Shown here: in pieces, positions 8,912 to 18,097 of the stretch
Position numbering within the stretch: position 1 is the stretch's first letter
Layout: the number at the start of each line of letters is the position of its first letter
Assembly: GCA_016721945.1 (NCBI GenBank)
Contig: JADKHC010000015.1
Coordinates: forward strand, 43,803-107,802
DNA length: 64,000 nucleotides
Direction: 5' to 3'
Source of the DNA: Verrucomicrobiota bacterium
GTDB taxonomy: Bacteria; Verrucomicrobiota; Verrucomicrobiia; Opitutales; Opitutaceae
Translations under genes and position numbers: made by a program
The notes under the pieces: generated by a model
The model's database searches: none
What the model was told of the DNA's origin: nothing
The model's input: the letters and a program-made list of their open reading frames with translations, nothing else

Positions 8912-9625
8912 TCAGGGTTGTGCTACGGCCGGAGCAGGGCGGCCCTGATCGTGCGCCTCAATGATGGTGAGTGTCCGGGACAACTCCGCAGATGATCGCT
9001 TGAACAGGTAAATATTAAAACCGATCACCAGCATAAGCAGCCCGAACATGAGCAAGACCAGCGGGACCACGCTCTCGCCGAGCGCTAGCGGCAGATTATT
9101 TGTATCCGTGTGCTGATACGCATCGGGCGTGACCAGGCTTTTTTCGTCGTTATCCACAAAGTCGCCAATGCGCGACGCGATCTGTTTCATCTTCTTTCGG
9201 AGGTACTCTGGTTGGGCTTGATACCACCCAGTGAATCCCAAACCAATACATGTGTAGTAAACGGCTAGGCGTTCATCGGCGTCTCTTCCCGGCTGGGTCA
9301 GAGCTTCGTCGACGATGTCGAAAAATTTCTCGTCGCCCGCCAATTCGTTTCGCTCGTAGGCCAGACGGTGTTGGTTCCACTTGGCCGCAAACGTAAACCC
9401 GCTCTCAGCGATCATGGAATCTATGAAGAAGACTAGCGAGAGCTCGACCCGCTTGTACTGCGCAGCCAACCCTTCGGACTTTTTTGCCGCGTCGGCCATC
9501 CGCCCCAGGAGGTCCTTGACCTCTGCACGCACAGCCTCGTAGTCCGTGGACTGCCCGGTTCGTGTCAGCCGGTTTAGGCGGCAGATATAGTTAAATAACG
9601 GTTCACAGAGCTCTACTAGATTCAT
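8912..9625 (-). CDS. tssL: TssL (DotU-family) inner-membrane T6SS protein
   Basis: The 237-residue protein starts with the DotU signature MNLVELCEPLFNYICRLNRL and continues with a helical cytosolic domain of about 185 residues (including FFIDSMIAESGF and a YYTCIGLGFTGWYQ segment). A single C-terminal transmembrane helix lies near residues 190-212 (VVPLVLLMFGLLMLVIGFNI). There is no C-terminal peptidoglycan-binding domain, so peptidoglycan anchoring must come from another protein if it occurs. It sits between tssK (13 bp upstream) and tssM (13 bp downstream), the usual K-L-M order. TssL dimers recruit the baseplate through TssK. Confidence 0.95.
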   Translation of the reverse strand: MNLVELCEPLFNYICRLNRLTRTGQSTDYEAVRAEVKDLLGRMADAAKKSEGLAAQYKRVELSLVFFIDSMIAESGFTFAAKWNQHRLAYERNELAGDEKFFDIVDEALTQPGRDADERLAVYYTCIGLGFTGWYQAQPEYLRKKMKQIASRIGDFVDNDEKSLVTPDAYQHTDTNNLPLALGESVVPLVLLMFGLLMLVIGFNIYLFKRSSAELSRTLTIIEAHDQGRPAPAVAQP

Positions 9626-9638
9626 AAGAGTTCCCTCG

Positions 9639-11000
9639 TCAGTCGGCCACCGTCATATAGAGTGTCACTTGCACGTCATCCGTCGCGATACCTGGCCAGC
9701 GAACGACAACAGATTTCTCCGCCTGAACCTGCTGCCAAATACGTTTGCTCTCGTCACGGAGACACCGGAAGTAGGTCAACCCCACTTGGGCCGGCAGTTG
9801 CAGCGGTGCGATTCGCTCCTCTTTTAGAACCATGCCGCGAACAGCACGATTCGCCAGACTGCGGGGCATGAATTTGAACTGATCAGGATCTTCCACCAAG
9901 CGAATGATTTCGCGAGGATCGGACTTCGACTTGATCGCGAGATAATATTCCACCGGGCGATTGAGATGCTCGTCGGTAAGCGTCGCTGCGAGACAGCTGT
10001 CCTCGCTCTTGAATTCAAGCCGTAGAAAGCTAGCCCCCAAGCCAGCGCGCAAAGCCGAACGCAACCGAACATCGATGTCATTGAACGTCCTCGCCAGATC
10101 ATCGTGATCATATAGCATTGGTTCGGGATTATTCTGTTCCGGATGCAAAGCAGAAAGCTCGGCGTACAGTCCTCGAAATTCCAAATGCCAAGCAAAAGGT
10201 GAAATCCGCCCCACCTCCAACAACGACTTCAATCGAGCCACCGCGCGTTTCAAAGTGCGGAATCTAAGGAGTTGTTCGAACTGCACTCCGCGGATCGTTT
10301 CGATATTAAAACCACCTCGCGTCAACACCACGCCGAGTTCACGGCCACTTGCCTCCAACTGGTTCACTAAGTCACGCACTCGCCGATATAGCGCAGGCGA
10401 ACTCTCCAGATACAGACTCGGCGGTACAAAATCAAAATCGATCCGAGGCGCACCCATGTTGTCCCCCGCGACCCGGGTGATCTTGATCAGGGGCAGAACT
10501 TCCAGATCAGCCTTGTCTTCATTTTCCGTCGTCAGACGTGCATTCACCCGCCGGACGTAGAAGGGAATCGCGTTGCTGCCGGTGTTCTCATCAACAAGCG
10601 AAACTTCCTTAGGGGTATAGATTAGTTTTACCCGAGGATCGACTTGCGCGCCGATTTCGAATGAATTCGCCCGCTTCGGCTGCCACGTAGGCACAACGAG
10701 TGAGATCAGAAACTGGGTCTCTCCCGAAGCGAACAGCGGCTTCAAATCAAGATCGAAAACATCCGCATTTTCGTTGGCAGATATCAGCTGCCCGGACGGC
10801 ATCATCGCCTTGAGGACATCAAACCTCAGTCGGTAATTAGCCAGTTCGTCCTGCGAAACAGTTGCCTCGATAACCCCATAACCTTTTGGCATACCCAACC
10901 GGCGAATGGCGTCCAGTTCCGAGTAGACGCTATGCTGGAGGTACTGCAAATGGTGGGGATAAAGAAAAAGGCCTTCGTGCCAGTGAAGTTGGGGATTCAT
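9639..11000 (-). CDS. tssK: TssK T6SS baseplate protein
   Basis: TssK trimers link the baseplate (TssEFG) to the TssL-TssM membrane complex. The N-terminus MNPQLHWHEGLFLYPHHLQY is a near-perfect family signature (W-x-E-G-x-F-L-x-P-x-H). Length (453) is typical. The C-terminal domain includes FRLSVVVPTW-like and YYLAIKSKSDPREIIRL segments seen in the family. The stop is 13 bp before tssL. A 40-bp gap separates it from the TagH-C-like gene upstream. Confidence 0.95.
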   Translation of the reverse strand: MNPQLHWHEGLFLYPHHLQYLQHSVYSELDAIRRLGMPKGYGVIEATVSQDELANYRLRFDVLKAMMPSGQLISANENADVFDLDLKPLFASGETQFLISLVVPTWQPKRANSFEIGAQVDPRVKLIYTPKEVSLVDENTGSNAIPFYVRRVNARLTTENEDKADLEVLPLIKITRVAGDNMGAPRIDFDFVPPSLYLESSPALYRRVRDLVNQLEASGRELGVVLTRGGFNIETIRGVQFEQLLRFRTLKRAVARLKSLLEVGRISPFAWHLEFRGLYAELSALHPEQNNPEPMLYDHDDLARTFNDIDVRLRSALRAGLGASFLRLEFKSEDSCLAATLTDEHLNRPVEYYLAIKSKSDPREIIRLVEDPDQFKFMPRSLANRAVRGMVLKEERIAPLQLPAQVGLTYFRCLRDESKRIWQQVQAEKSVVVRWPGIATDDVQVTLYMTVAD

Positions 11001-11040
11001 AATCAGTTTTTAGATTCGTATCTGGAAATATTATTGGGCT

Positions 11041-11967
11041 TCAGCGGTTCTCGCCCCGAGCCAGTTCTTCCGCATGCCGAACCAAGTGTTCGCGGATATT
11101 CGTCTCAATCGTCGAGGCCGTATAAGCGGCAAAACGTTCTGAATAGCGCTGCCAGGCCCGGGCATCGGAGTTGTCGAAAATCCCCGCCTTGCCGTCCGCC
11201 CGAACCATTTGCCGGATGGATTCCGGCGAGCATTGCGCCTGAAACGATTCGGCAAATTCGTGTCCCACGGCATCGAGCGAAGCCAGAAGCGATGCAATGA
11301 GTTGCCGGGTTTTCTCTAGCTGATGCCCGACCTGTGCCGAGGAGACTTCTTCTTCGCCCACGAGGGAGCGTCGGATCAACGCCTTCAACTCCGGCATCAT
11401 TTGCTCACGTCGAATATTCGAACGCGGTGCCAGCGACCGCCAGATATTCCAGGTCAATTGATCCAAGGTGCATGCCGTTTCCGCCAGCGAGGCAAAAAGT
11501 CGGCCCAAGCGCTGGGCATCGATCTTCTCCGTTGGTGGCACTTTGAGTCGGCTTTTGATTTCGCTCAGGGTGGCACTGTCGATTCCTTCGCCGGTTTCCT
11601 TGGCAAGTCCTGCGACAAACAGTTGTTCCGCTATCGCCGCGCGGTGATCTTGGGACAAGCCAGCCGACAGAGCGCACAAAGCCGATGCCAATTCGCCCGC
11701 CGTCTGTGGTGATGCCTTCGATCGATCGAACGAGACAGTTGCCATCTGCCATGTTGGAAAACGCTCTGCCAACGCATCCAAATGCAATGGGCGCATGTTT
11801 TCCGCCACCGCCTGCAAGGCTTTCGAAATTTCATCGCCCAGTTTCGTTTCACGAACGTCCGCCGACTCTTCCGCCATCGCGGCCTGTAGGAATGACAATC
11901 TGCGCGCCACTCCTTCGGCCCAAACGGCTGCCTGATTTTGCATGTGAGTGTCGCGGTGCATTGCCAT
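11041..11967 (-). CDS. T6SS operon protein, resembles the C-terminal region of TagH without an FHA domain
   Basis: The 308-residue, mostly helical cytosolic protein has no signal peptide or membrane segment. Its last 110 residues (from about 195, ELKALIRRSLVGEEEVSSAQ, through ARAWQRYSERFAAYTAS and HLVRHAEELARG) recall the conserved C-terminal region of T6SS FHA proteins (TagH/Fha), which end in a W-x-x-Y-x-x-R-Y helix followed by a helix near the terminus. No FHA beta-sandwich motif (GR, SxxH) is found at the front. The gene is 3 bp after the tssH stop and 40 bp before tssK, the place where FHA or tssJ genes often lie. The relationship is inferred from pattern and position only; it could equally be an unrelated helical accessory protein. 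Confidence 0.5.
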   Translation of the reverse strand: MAMHRDTHMQNQAAVWAEGVARRLSFLQAAMAEESADVRETKLGDEISKALQAVAENMRPLHLDALAERFPTWQMATVSFDRSKASPQTAGELASALCALSAGLSQDHRAAIAEQLFVAGLAKETGEGIDSATLSEIKSRLKVPPTEKIDAQRLGRLFASLAETACTLDQLTWNIWRSLAPRSNIRREQMMPELKALIRRSLVGEEEVSSAQVGHQLEKTRQLIASLLASLDAVGHEFAESFQAQCSPESIRQMVRADGKAGIFDNSDARAWQRYSERFAAYTASTIETNIREHLVRHAEELARGENR

Positions 11968-11970
11968 TGT

Positions 11971-14412
11971 CTATTTGTAGGTGACGAGAAATTCGTCGTC
12001 GGTCGCGCTGACGTGAATCTTCTGGACCTGGCTTCCTCCGCTGATGCGGGACAACAACTCTCTCGCAATCGGCGGCAGGATTTCCTGGGCGATCAGGCTC
12101 TCAACGATGCGTGCGCCGCGTTCAAGTGCGTCGCAACGCCGCGCGATTAGGGCAAGGGCCTTCTTGTCGCAAAGTAGCGTTGCGCCATAATTTTCCTTCA
12201 CACGTTTCGCGACGCGCCCGAGATTCAGCTCGATGATGGCCTGCAGGATCTCGCGCGAAATCGGAAAATAGGGAACCACCACCAACCGGTTAAGCAAAGC
12301 ATCGGGGAATACTTTAACCAACTGCGGTCGCAGCGCATTTTCGATCGCCGATCGTTCCGGCAACAATTCAGGGTCCCGGCAAAGATTCACAATGACATCT
12401 TGGGCCGCGTTACTGGTGAGGATGATCAGGGTGTTCTTGAAATCAACCATGCGCCCTTCTGCGTCTTCCATCACTCCTTTGTCGAATACCTGGAAGAAGA
12501 TCTCATGCACATCGCGGTGGGCTTTCTCCACTTCGTCGAGAAGCACCACACTGTAGGGCTGACGCCGTACTGCTTCCGTCAATACACCACCCTCGCCGTA
12601 GCCGACATAGCCCGGAGGCGATCCCTTGAGCGTACTCACGGTGTGCGCTTCCTGAAATTCGCTCATATTTATAGTGATGAGCTTTTGTTCCCCTCCGTAA
12701 AGCGCCTCGGCCAGAGCCAGGGCTGTTTCGGTTTTGCCCGTGCCGCTGGGGCCGACCAGCATGAAAACTCCTACCGGCCGGTTCGGGTTTTCCAGTTTCG
12801 CTCGCCCGGTTTGAATCCGGCGCACGATTGTTTCAAGCGCCGGCCGCTGTCCCAGCACCCGTTGCCCGAGCGTCTCCGTGAGTCGCAGCACACGCTCCAC
12901 GTCGTCTTTCACCATCCGGCCCACGGGAATACCCGTCCAATCCGCCACCACATCGGCCACGGCAAACTTATCCACGTTCTCCCAAATCATCGGCGACTCG
13001 CCCTGGAGTTTCCGTAATTGCTGACGAAGTAGGTTGAACTCCTCGCCTTTGTTGGGAACGGCCTTGCGCTGGGATTTTTTCCCTTTGGCAGGAGACTCAC
13101 CGCTCGGCGCTGACACCGCCCCGCTACCGGTCTGAAGCGAAATCAATTGGTCAACCAGAGTTTTTTCTTCATTCCATTGCTTCTCTAGTGAAGTGAGCCG
13201 TTTTTTTGCCTCAGCCAGCCGTTCCTCAATGTTCTTACAACGGTCTCCGTGCGAACGCCCCTCAGTTGTCTCTTTGGCTAATAGCGTTAGTTCGGTATTT
13301 AGTACCTCGATACACCGATGCGCATCGGCCACCGCAGCCGGAATCGCTTGCTGGCTGAGCGCCACCCGGGCACACGCTGTATCGATCAGGCTCACAGCCT
13401 TGTCCGGCAGCTGGCGGGCGGTGAGGTAACGGTGCGAATAACGAACCGCCGCCTCGATGGCCTCGTCAAGAATCTGCACCTTATGGTGTTTCTCAAAATT
13501 TTGCGCGACGCAGCGCATCATCTGGACGCAACTTTCTTCATCCGGCTCTTCCACTTTCACGATCTGGAAGCGGCGCGTCAGGGCTGGGTCCTTTTCGATG
13601 TGCCGTTTATATTCCTGCCAAGTGGTTGCGGCAATCGTGCGCAACGAACCGCGGGCCAGCGCTGGTTTGAGTAGATTGGCCGCATCACCGGTGCCAGCGC
13701 TGCCTCCAGCCCCGATGAGGGTGTGCGCTTCGTCAATAAATAGGATGATTGGCTGCGGCGAGGATTGCACCTCGTCGATCACACTGCGCAGCCGTTGCTC
13801 AAATTCGCCTTTCATACTCGCACCGGCTTGGAGCAGACCAACATCGAGACTGAGAATGCGAACATCTTTTAAAGCTGGTGGCACGTTACCAGAAACAACC
13901 TGTAGGGCCAAACCATCGACCACCGCCGTCTTGCCAACGCCTGCTTCACCCGTGAGCACCGGATTGTTTTGTCGGCGACGCATGAGGATATCCAGGCAAA
14001 GCCGGATCTCATCGTCGCGGCCGATGACGGGATCCAATTCTCCCTTTCGCGCCTTTTCGGTGATATCCGTGGTAAACCGTTTTAGCGCACCCGCCGTCCC
14101 CGCTCCGCCGGAGTTGCTCGACGGTAAGTTAACATCCGACGCGACAACCTGACTTGTCTCGCACGACCGGTTAAGGATTTCCCCGAAATCCTCCGCCAAC
14201 GAGTCTGCTTTTACCCGGCCGAATTCGGGCGACAGACTGAGAAAAACATTCTTCAAGCCGGGATTTTTGAGAATCCCCAGCAGCAAGTGCCCGGTGCGAA
14301 TCCGTGTTTCACCAAACGCAAGCGATGCATGGGTCCATGCGTGCTCGACCGCTTCATCTAGATGAGGAGAAAAATCCGCGATCGCCGTTGCCCCTCCAGG
14401 GAAGGCGCTCAA
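11971..14412 (-). CDS. tssH: TssH/ClpV AAA+ ATPase, main part (frame begins inside the N-domain)
   Basis: ClpV disassembles contracted TssB-TssC sheaths for reuse. This 813-residue frame has the rest of the Clp N-domain (DEAVEHAWTHASLAF, IRTGHLLLGIL), the first AAA+ domain with Walker A GEAGVGKT (155-162) and Walker B ILFIDEAH (223-230), a coiled-coil insertion (about 390-470), and the second AAA+ domain with GPSGTGKT (554-561), LLDEVEKAH and GSPPGYVGYGEGG. It opens with TTG (14412), which overlaps the TGA of the preceding frame (TTGA). The first half of the N-domain is in that preceding frame, so the two are one gene split by a one-base shift, or two proteins made by stop-restart translation. 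Confidence 0.95.
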   Translation of the reverse strand: MSAFPGGATAIADFSPHLDEAVEHAWTHASLAFGETRIRTGHLLLGILKNPGLKNVFLSLSPEFGRVKADSLAEDFGEILNRSCETSQVVASDVNLPSSNSGGAGTAGALKRFTTDITEKARKGELDPVIGRDDEIRLCLDILMRRRQNNPVLTGEAGVGKTAVVDGLALQVVSGNVPPALKDVRILSLDVGLLQAGASMKGEFEQRLRSVIDEVQSSPQPIILFIDEAHTLIGAGGSAGTGDAANLLKPALARGSLRTIAATTWQEYKRHIEKDPALTRRFQIVKVEEPDEESCVQMMRCVAQNFEKHHKVQILDEAIEAAVRYSHRYLTARQLPDKAVSLIDTACARVALSQQAIPAAVADAHRCIEVLNTELTLLAKETTEGRSHGDRCKNIEERLAEAKKRLTSLEKQWNEEKTLVDQLISLQTGSGAVSAPSGESPAKGKKSQRKAVPNKGEEFNLLRQQLRKLQGESPMIWENVDKFAVADVVADWTGIPVGRMVKDDVERVLRLTETLGQRVLGQRPALETIVRRIQTGRAKLENPNRPVGVFMLVGPSGTGKTETALALAEALYGGEQKLITINMSEFQEAHTVSTLKGSPPGYVGYGEGGVLTEAVRRQPYSVVLLDEVEKAHRDVHEIFFQVFDKGVMEDAEGRMVDFKNTLIILTSNAAQDVIVNLCRDPELLPERSAIENALRPQLVKVFPDALLNRLVVVPYFPISREILQAIIELNLGRVAKRVKENYGATLLCDKKALALIARRCDALERGARIVESLIAQEILPPIARELLSRISGGSQVQKIHVSATDDEFLVTYK

Positions 14413-14633
14413 TCGCGCGCAAGGTCATCGGCCAGACGGCCAAAGTCACAACCAAAGTGTGTTGCCGCCAGTGAGAAATCGTTCGCGGCGTTCCGCAAAA
14501 GCACACTCGTCCAGTGCGCCAGTTCAACATAGGGATTGCCTCGTTGCTTGCAAAAAACCGTCGCGGCCTCGACCGCCTGAAATGCGGTGGGGTTCAGTTT
14601 GCCGAAGAGGATATTGCGTTTTATTTCGGACAT
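14409..14633 (-). CDS. tssH: TssH/ClpV N-domain fragment (split from the rest by a frameshift)
   Basis: This 74-residue frame carries the start of ClpV: ILFGKLNPTAFQAVEAATVF, then VELAHW as in Clp N-domains, ending in RLADDLARD. A typical Clp_N repeat continues with a proline/glycine linker and then the second helical half, exactly what is found in the next frame (AFPGGATAIADFS). A single extra T at about 14411 would join the two into an ordinary full-length ClpV of about 887 residues. The upstream gap to tssG is 46 bp. Confidence 0.85.
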   Translation of the reverse strand: MSEIKRNILFGKLNPTAFQAVEAATVFCKQRGNPYVELAHWTSVLLRNAANDFSLAATHFGCDFGRLADDLARD

Positions 14634-14679
14634 TTCGGATGGAATATAATTTTCCTTCGGTGATTATTATTGAGTGGTT

Positions 14680-15660
14680 TTAAGCCGCGTGGGCGTCGAA
14701 GACTACCTCGCTGACTTCGTTATTATCCCGGCTCAATAACCATGTATTATAACCAAGCTGCCTGTCGCCGCCCAGACGACACTGCGGAATGGACGCATTC
14801 TCTACGAGGTACGCGACGTCCCAGAAGAATTCCTCGCCCACGTAACTTTTCACCCAACAGCATAACTGTTTGAATTGGCTGCTGCCGGGCTGAAGTTCCC
14901 GGTACCGCGAGAATGACATGGTTCCCAGCCGCACCCGAAATGAAAGTCGGCAGTCCCACACCGTCTCGCCCAATATCACGGATTTCCCCAGGGCAGACAT
15001 CGAGCCAGAACCGAGCTGAGTCCTGTCACTTGGCGGAATCGTAATCCACCGACCCCGGAACGAAACGATCTCGGCCTTTGTCCCGAAATAGGCTTCCAGT
15101 ATCTTCCCCAAACCTTCCGCAGAACGCGATCCGCGGCTGAGCCAGCCAGAATAGTATAACCGGGAGTTATCGGGAAGTTCGTCGCTATCCAGTAGGCTTT
15201 CCTGCCCCATACCGATCAGACTCGCCACATACCGCCGGAAACGGCTGTCCTCCGGCCGATCCATGTCGACCGCGATGTTGTTGTCGGCCCAAGCCCGAGC
15301 CAAAAACGAAATCATCCGATGATGAAATATATCAAGGAACGCGACCATCGTTCGATCACGCGAATTGTGCAGCCGGTCCAATACGAGCTCTGTATAATTC
15401 AGGGGCATGGGACCATTCGCGCCCAAGAGCCCGTGATGAGTGAGCGCCATCCGCGATGGTTTTCCCTCTGCGGATGTCTCATACGAATCGATCAGCGCTG
15501 CGGGACAGGCCAGCGTGGGTATCTGACCAAAACGCACCGGCTCATCCTTCGGTAAATTTGCATAACCAACTCTTGGCGAGTTCGGCGCTGCTTTTTGCAG
15601 CAGGCGTGTCGCCTGGAAAAACTCACATGCCTGCAAAAACTCGGGCGTGGGTGCGTCCAT
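14680..15660 (-). CDS. tssG: TssG T6SS baseplate protein
   Basis: TssG forms the baseplate wedge with TssF and TssE. The 326-residue protein shows family features: LALTHHGLLGANGPMPLNYT (usually hGLlGPxGPLPlhyTE), FLDIFHHRMISFLARAW, and a C-terminal CRLSFRVRLGTMSFSRYREL segment near LxPG. The ATG at 15660 overlaps the tssF stop by one base (TGATG) and has a purine-rich GGGGGG stretch just upstream, so it is preferred over a longer frame to 15696. Length is normal (320-350). Confidence 0.94.
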   Translation of the reverse strand: MDAPTPEFLQACEFFQATRLLQKAAPNSPRVGYANLPKDEPVRFGQIPTLACPAALIDSYETSAEGKPSRMALTHHGLLGANGPMPLNYTELVLDRLHNSRDRTMVAFLDIFHHRMISFLARAWADNNIAVDMDRPEDSRFRRYVASLIGMGQESLLDSDELPDNSRLYYSGWLSRGSRSAEGLGKILEAYFGTKAEIVSFRGRWITIPPSDRTQLGSGSMSALGKSVILGETVWDCRLSFRVRLGTMSFSRYRELQPGSSQFKQLCCWVKSYVGEEFFWDVAYLVENASIPQCRLGGDRQLGYNTWLLSRDNNEVSEVVFDAHAA

Positions 15661-17558
15661 CAAATTCCCCCCTTTAGTCCGGGCCGGGCCGCCCATCGCA
15701 TCAAGGTCCCGCGCTGCAATGACGACACGACTGTCTCAGTGAAAGAATTAATTGTTACGTAGCGGCTGAGGAAATTTTCCAACACTCCGCCAAATAGAAA
15801 TACGCCAGCTCCTTCAAAGCATGACTCGTCAAACAGGAGATCGACTTCGAGCCCCCTTGCAAAACACACTGGTCCGGGAGTAAAGACACGTCTCATCAAG
15901 GGCTTCGTTTTGATATCGCGCAGGCCCTCGATCTGCCGCCGCCCGATTGCCGTGCGCTCGCCCTCGGCGCAGTAAAGTCCGAGAATCTCGCGAAAAGCGG
16001 TGGGGCCGCCTCCGTCTTCGCGATCCAAAAGAGACATGTAGTTGAGCGACAGATGACTGATCAGCTTCCAGGCAAATCGTCCCTCTGCCTGCGAGGGCAA
16101 CGGATCCGTAGGATGCATCACGCAACGTGTCGCCTGCACAGGCAAAAACGTCTCAAGATTAAAATCAGTCGAACCCGAACCAACCGTCAGCGTTGCCGGA
16201 AGATGCCGGTTAGTACACAGGGCCTGAAAGCCCAGCTGCCGCACAGTGTTCTCCAGCGGAGCGTTGGAATTGTCTACGAGCGTCAGGTAGACATCGGTGC
16301 CGGCCGCGGTCGGGCGCTTGTTGTTTTGCTTAAAATAGACTTCTTCTTCCTTCGTCGGCATTCGCGGCACTCGCTTGACCGTATAAAAAGCGTCGTTCGG
16401 ACCGGTTTGGTCGTGCCGGTGGAAGAACGGCCTAAACTCCTGCGCCTGCCCCGCCTCCAAACCATAACCCATCACCCGCTCAAACTCGAAGATTTCGTAA
16501 TCTAGCGGCCGGTTTTGGTCAGGGCACACGAAGATTTCCGAGGCTCTCCCTGAAATCGAAAGACGATCAAGCTTGTGCGAGAAAAGATTAATCGCGGGTG
16601 TGCAGAAAAGATCGAAGGACGTATGATCAAAACAGTTTTCGAGCCGGTGCTCGACCGCATCGAACAGGATGACGATGTCGACCGTGTCGCTGGTGCATTT
16701 TTGCAGCGCGGACGCAAAGCCGCCTAACTCGACAAAAAGGAAGCGCTGGGGAAGCGCGAAGTATTCGCGCAAGAGCCTGTATCCTTCGAATCCTCTGGCT
16801 GACACGGGCAGCAAGGCCTCTTCGGTCGAAAAGCCCTTGCGGCGCACGCCTTCGCGATCCACCACGCCGTGGGTAACGGGACGCAGGCCTTTCTTTTGCG
16901 ACTGGATCACAACCTTCGTGGAGTGACCAATCAGCATTTCGTACAACAGGTAGGGAACGTGATCACTTCCCTTGAGAAAAATTTCGAGCGGATCGAGCTT
17001 GAGTGCAGAAATCGGCGCGCCGCTGACTGAGGTGAATCTGAGTTTCAACGCCGACTTTGCCTGAAGATGGTTCGGCAGCTCCAACTCCGATAGATTGCGC
17101 GTATAGTACTGGGCCGCGTCGATGCGAATCGGAAGCAGGCGGACATCCTGCGAGGTCGTGAAGATGCAATTCGTGTTTGAGCCTTGGGTCCGGGCACTCC
17201 GCAAACGAGTTCCCCGCGGTATGGCAACCCCGTCCGCCAAGGCTGAATCGGAGCAATCAGGTTCAAACCGAACTATCGTCAATGAAGGAATCGGTGTGAG
17301 AAATTGAGGAAAGACAATTTCCAGTAACGACTGCGTGAAACGGGGGAATTCGGCGTCAAGCTGCAGATGGACACGGGCCGCCAGCCAGGCGAAGCCTTCC
17401 AATAACCGCTCCACGTGAGGATCGGGGCAAACTTCCTTCCCATGCGGATCGAGAGCCAGCCGACCGGCGATCTTCGGATAGTCGCGGGCGAACTCCCCTG
17501 CCATTTCTCGCAGGTGCCTAAGTTCGGTGTTATAATGATCTAGAAGTCGGCGATCCAT
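15660..17558 (-). CDS. tssF: TssF T6SS baseplate protein
   Basis: The 632-residue protein has the TssF/VasA start (LLDHYNTELRHLREMAGEFA, then YPKIAGRL and DPHVERLLEGFAWLAARVHL) and the conserved FPRFTQSLLEIVFPQFL followed by P-S-L-T-I-V-R-F. Length is typical. It lies 14 bp after tssE and shares one base with tssG. TssF is the gp6-like scaffold of the baseplate wedge. Confidence 0.95.
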   Translation of the reverse strand: MDRRLLDHYNTELRHLREMAGEFARDYPKIAGRLALDPHGKEVCPDPHVERLLEGFAWLAARVHLQLDAEFPRFTQSLLEIVFPQFLTPIPSLTIVRFEPDCSDSALADGVAIPRGTRLRSARTQGSNTNCIFTTSQDVRLLPIRIDAAQYYTRNLSELELPNHLQAKSALKLRFTSVSGAPISALKLDPLEIFLKGSDHVPYLLYEMLIGHSTKVVIQSQKKGLRPVTHGVVDREGVRRKGFSTEEALLPVSARGFEGYRLLREYFALPQRFLFVELGGFASALQKCTSDTVDIVILFDAVEHRLENCFDHTSFDLFCTPAINLFSHKLDRLSISGRASEIFVCPDQNRPLDYEIFEFERVMGYGLEAGQAQEFRPFFHRHDQTGPNDAFYTVKRVPRMPTKEEEVYFKQNNKRPTAAGTDVYLTLVDNSNAPLENTVRQLGFQALCTNRHLPATLTVGSGSTDFNLETFLPVQATRCVMHPTDPLPSQAEGRFAWKLISHLSLNYMSLLDREDGGGPTAFREILGLYCAEGERTAIGRRQIEGLRDIKTKPLMRRVFTPGPVCFARGLEVDLLFDESCFEGAGVFLFGGVLENFLSRYVTINSFTETVVSSLQRGTLMRWAARPGLKGGI

Positions 17559-17572
17559 GAAACAGCATCCTT

Positions 17573-18079
17573 TTATCGCGACATCCGCGCGCCCTGACCT
17601 GAGAGAACCTCCGCGCTGCCCGTCTCCAAATCGACCTTGGTTTTAATCAGTTTCCTTAAAGGGATTGGTTCGGCCCAATACTCGGCATCGATTTCGCAAT
17701 ACACCGAGTTTCCCTCAATCCTCCCTTTTACCACGAGGGTTTGCGGATTGATTCTCGGCTCAAAAGTTCGGATGGCCGTTGCAATTCTTTGCTCAAAATC
17801 ACGAACCTCAAACGCGCTCTGCCCAACTAATTGCCTGACACCATAGTTTACCACCGAATTCTGGGCATCGGGGAAGTCGAAAAGCGGGTTGTACTTCCCG
17901 TCCACCACCGGCACATGCGCGTTACAGTTGAGAAGCCATTCTAAATCCCGCAGCAAACCCGCTTCATAGGCTTGGGCGCTTACCGCACGAGACCGTCCAT
18001 CATCCCTGCTCGCGGGCTGACTGTCCATCAACTTGTCGATGAGGCAGGGTTGATAACGGTTGATGACCACGGGCGGCAT
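17573..18079 (-). CDS. tssE: TssE, gp25-like T6SS baseplate protein
   Basis: The 168-residue protein has the gp25-like lysozyme-fold features of TssE: RDLEWLLNCN (usually LRRDLExLLNTR), NYGVRQLVG, and VRDFEQRIATAIRTFEPRI, in which the E-x-R motif that nucleates the sheath is kept. TssE connects the baseplate to the first sheath ring. It lies 18 bp after the TagJ gene and 14 bp before tssF. Confidence 0.93.
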   Translation of the reverse strand: MPPVVINRYQPCLIDKLMDSQPASRDDGRSRAVSAQAYEAGLLRDLEWLLNCNAHVPVVDGKYNPLFDFPDAQNSVVNYGVRQLVGQSAFEVRDFEQRIATAIRTFEPRINPQTLVVKGRIEGNSVYCEIDAEYWAEPIPLRKLIKTKVDLETGSAEVLSGQGARMSR

Positions 18080-18097
18080 AGGGCTTTGGCATTCTCC

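Noticed and set aside
14405..14415. Programmed -1 frameshifting to make ClpV
   Set aside because: No slippery heptamer is present at the junction (GCGCGCGATTGAGC); an indel or reinitiation is simpler.
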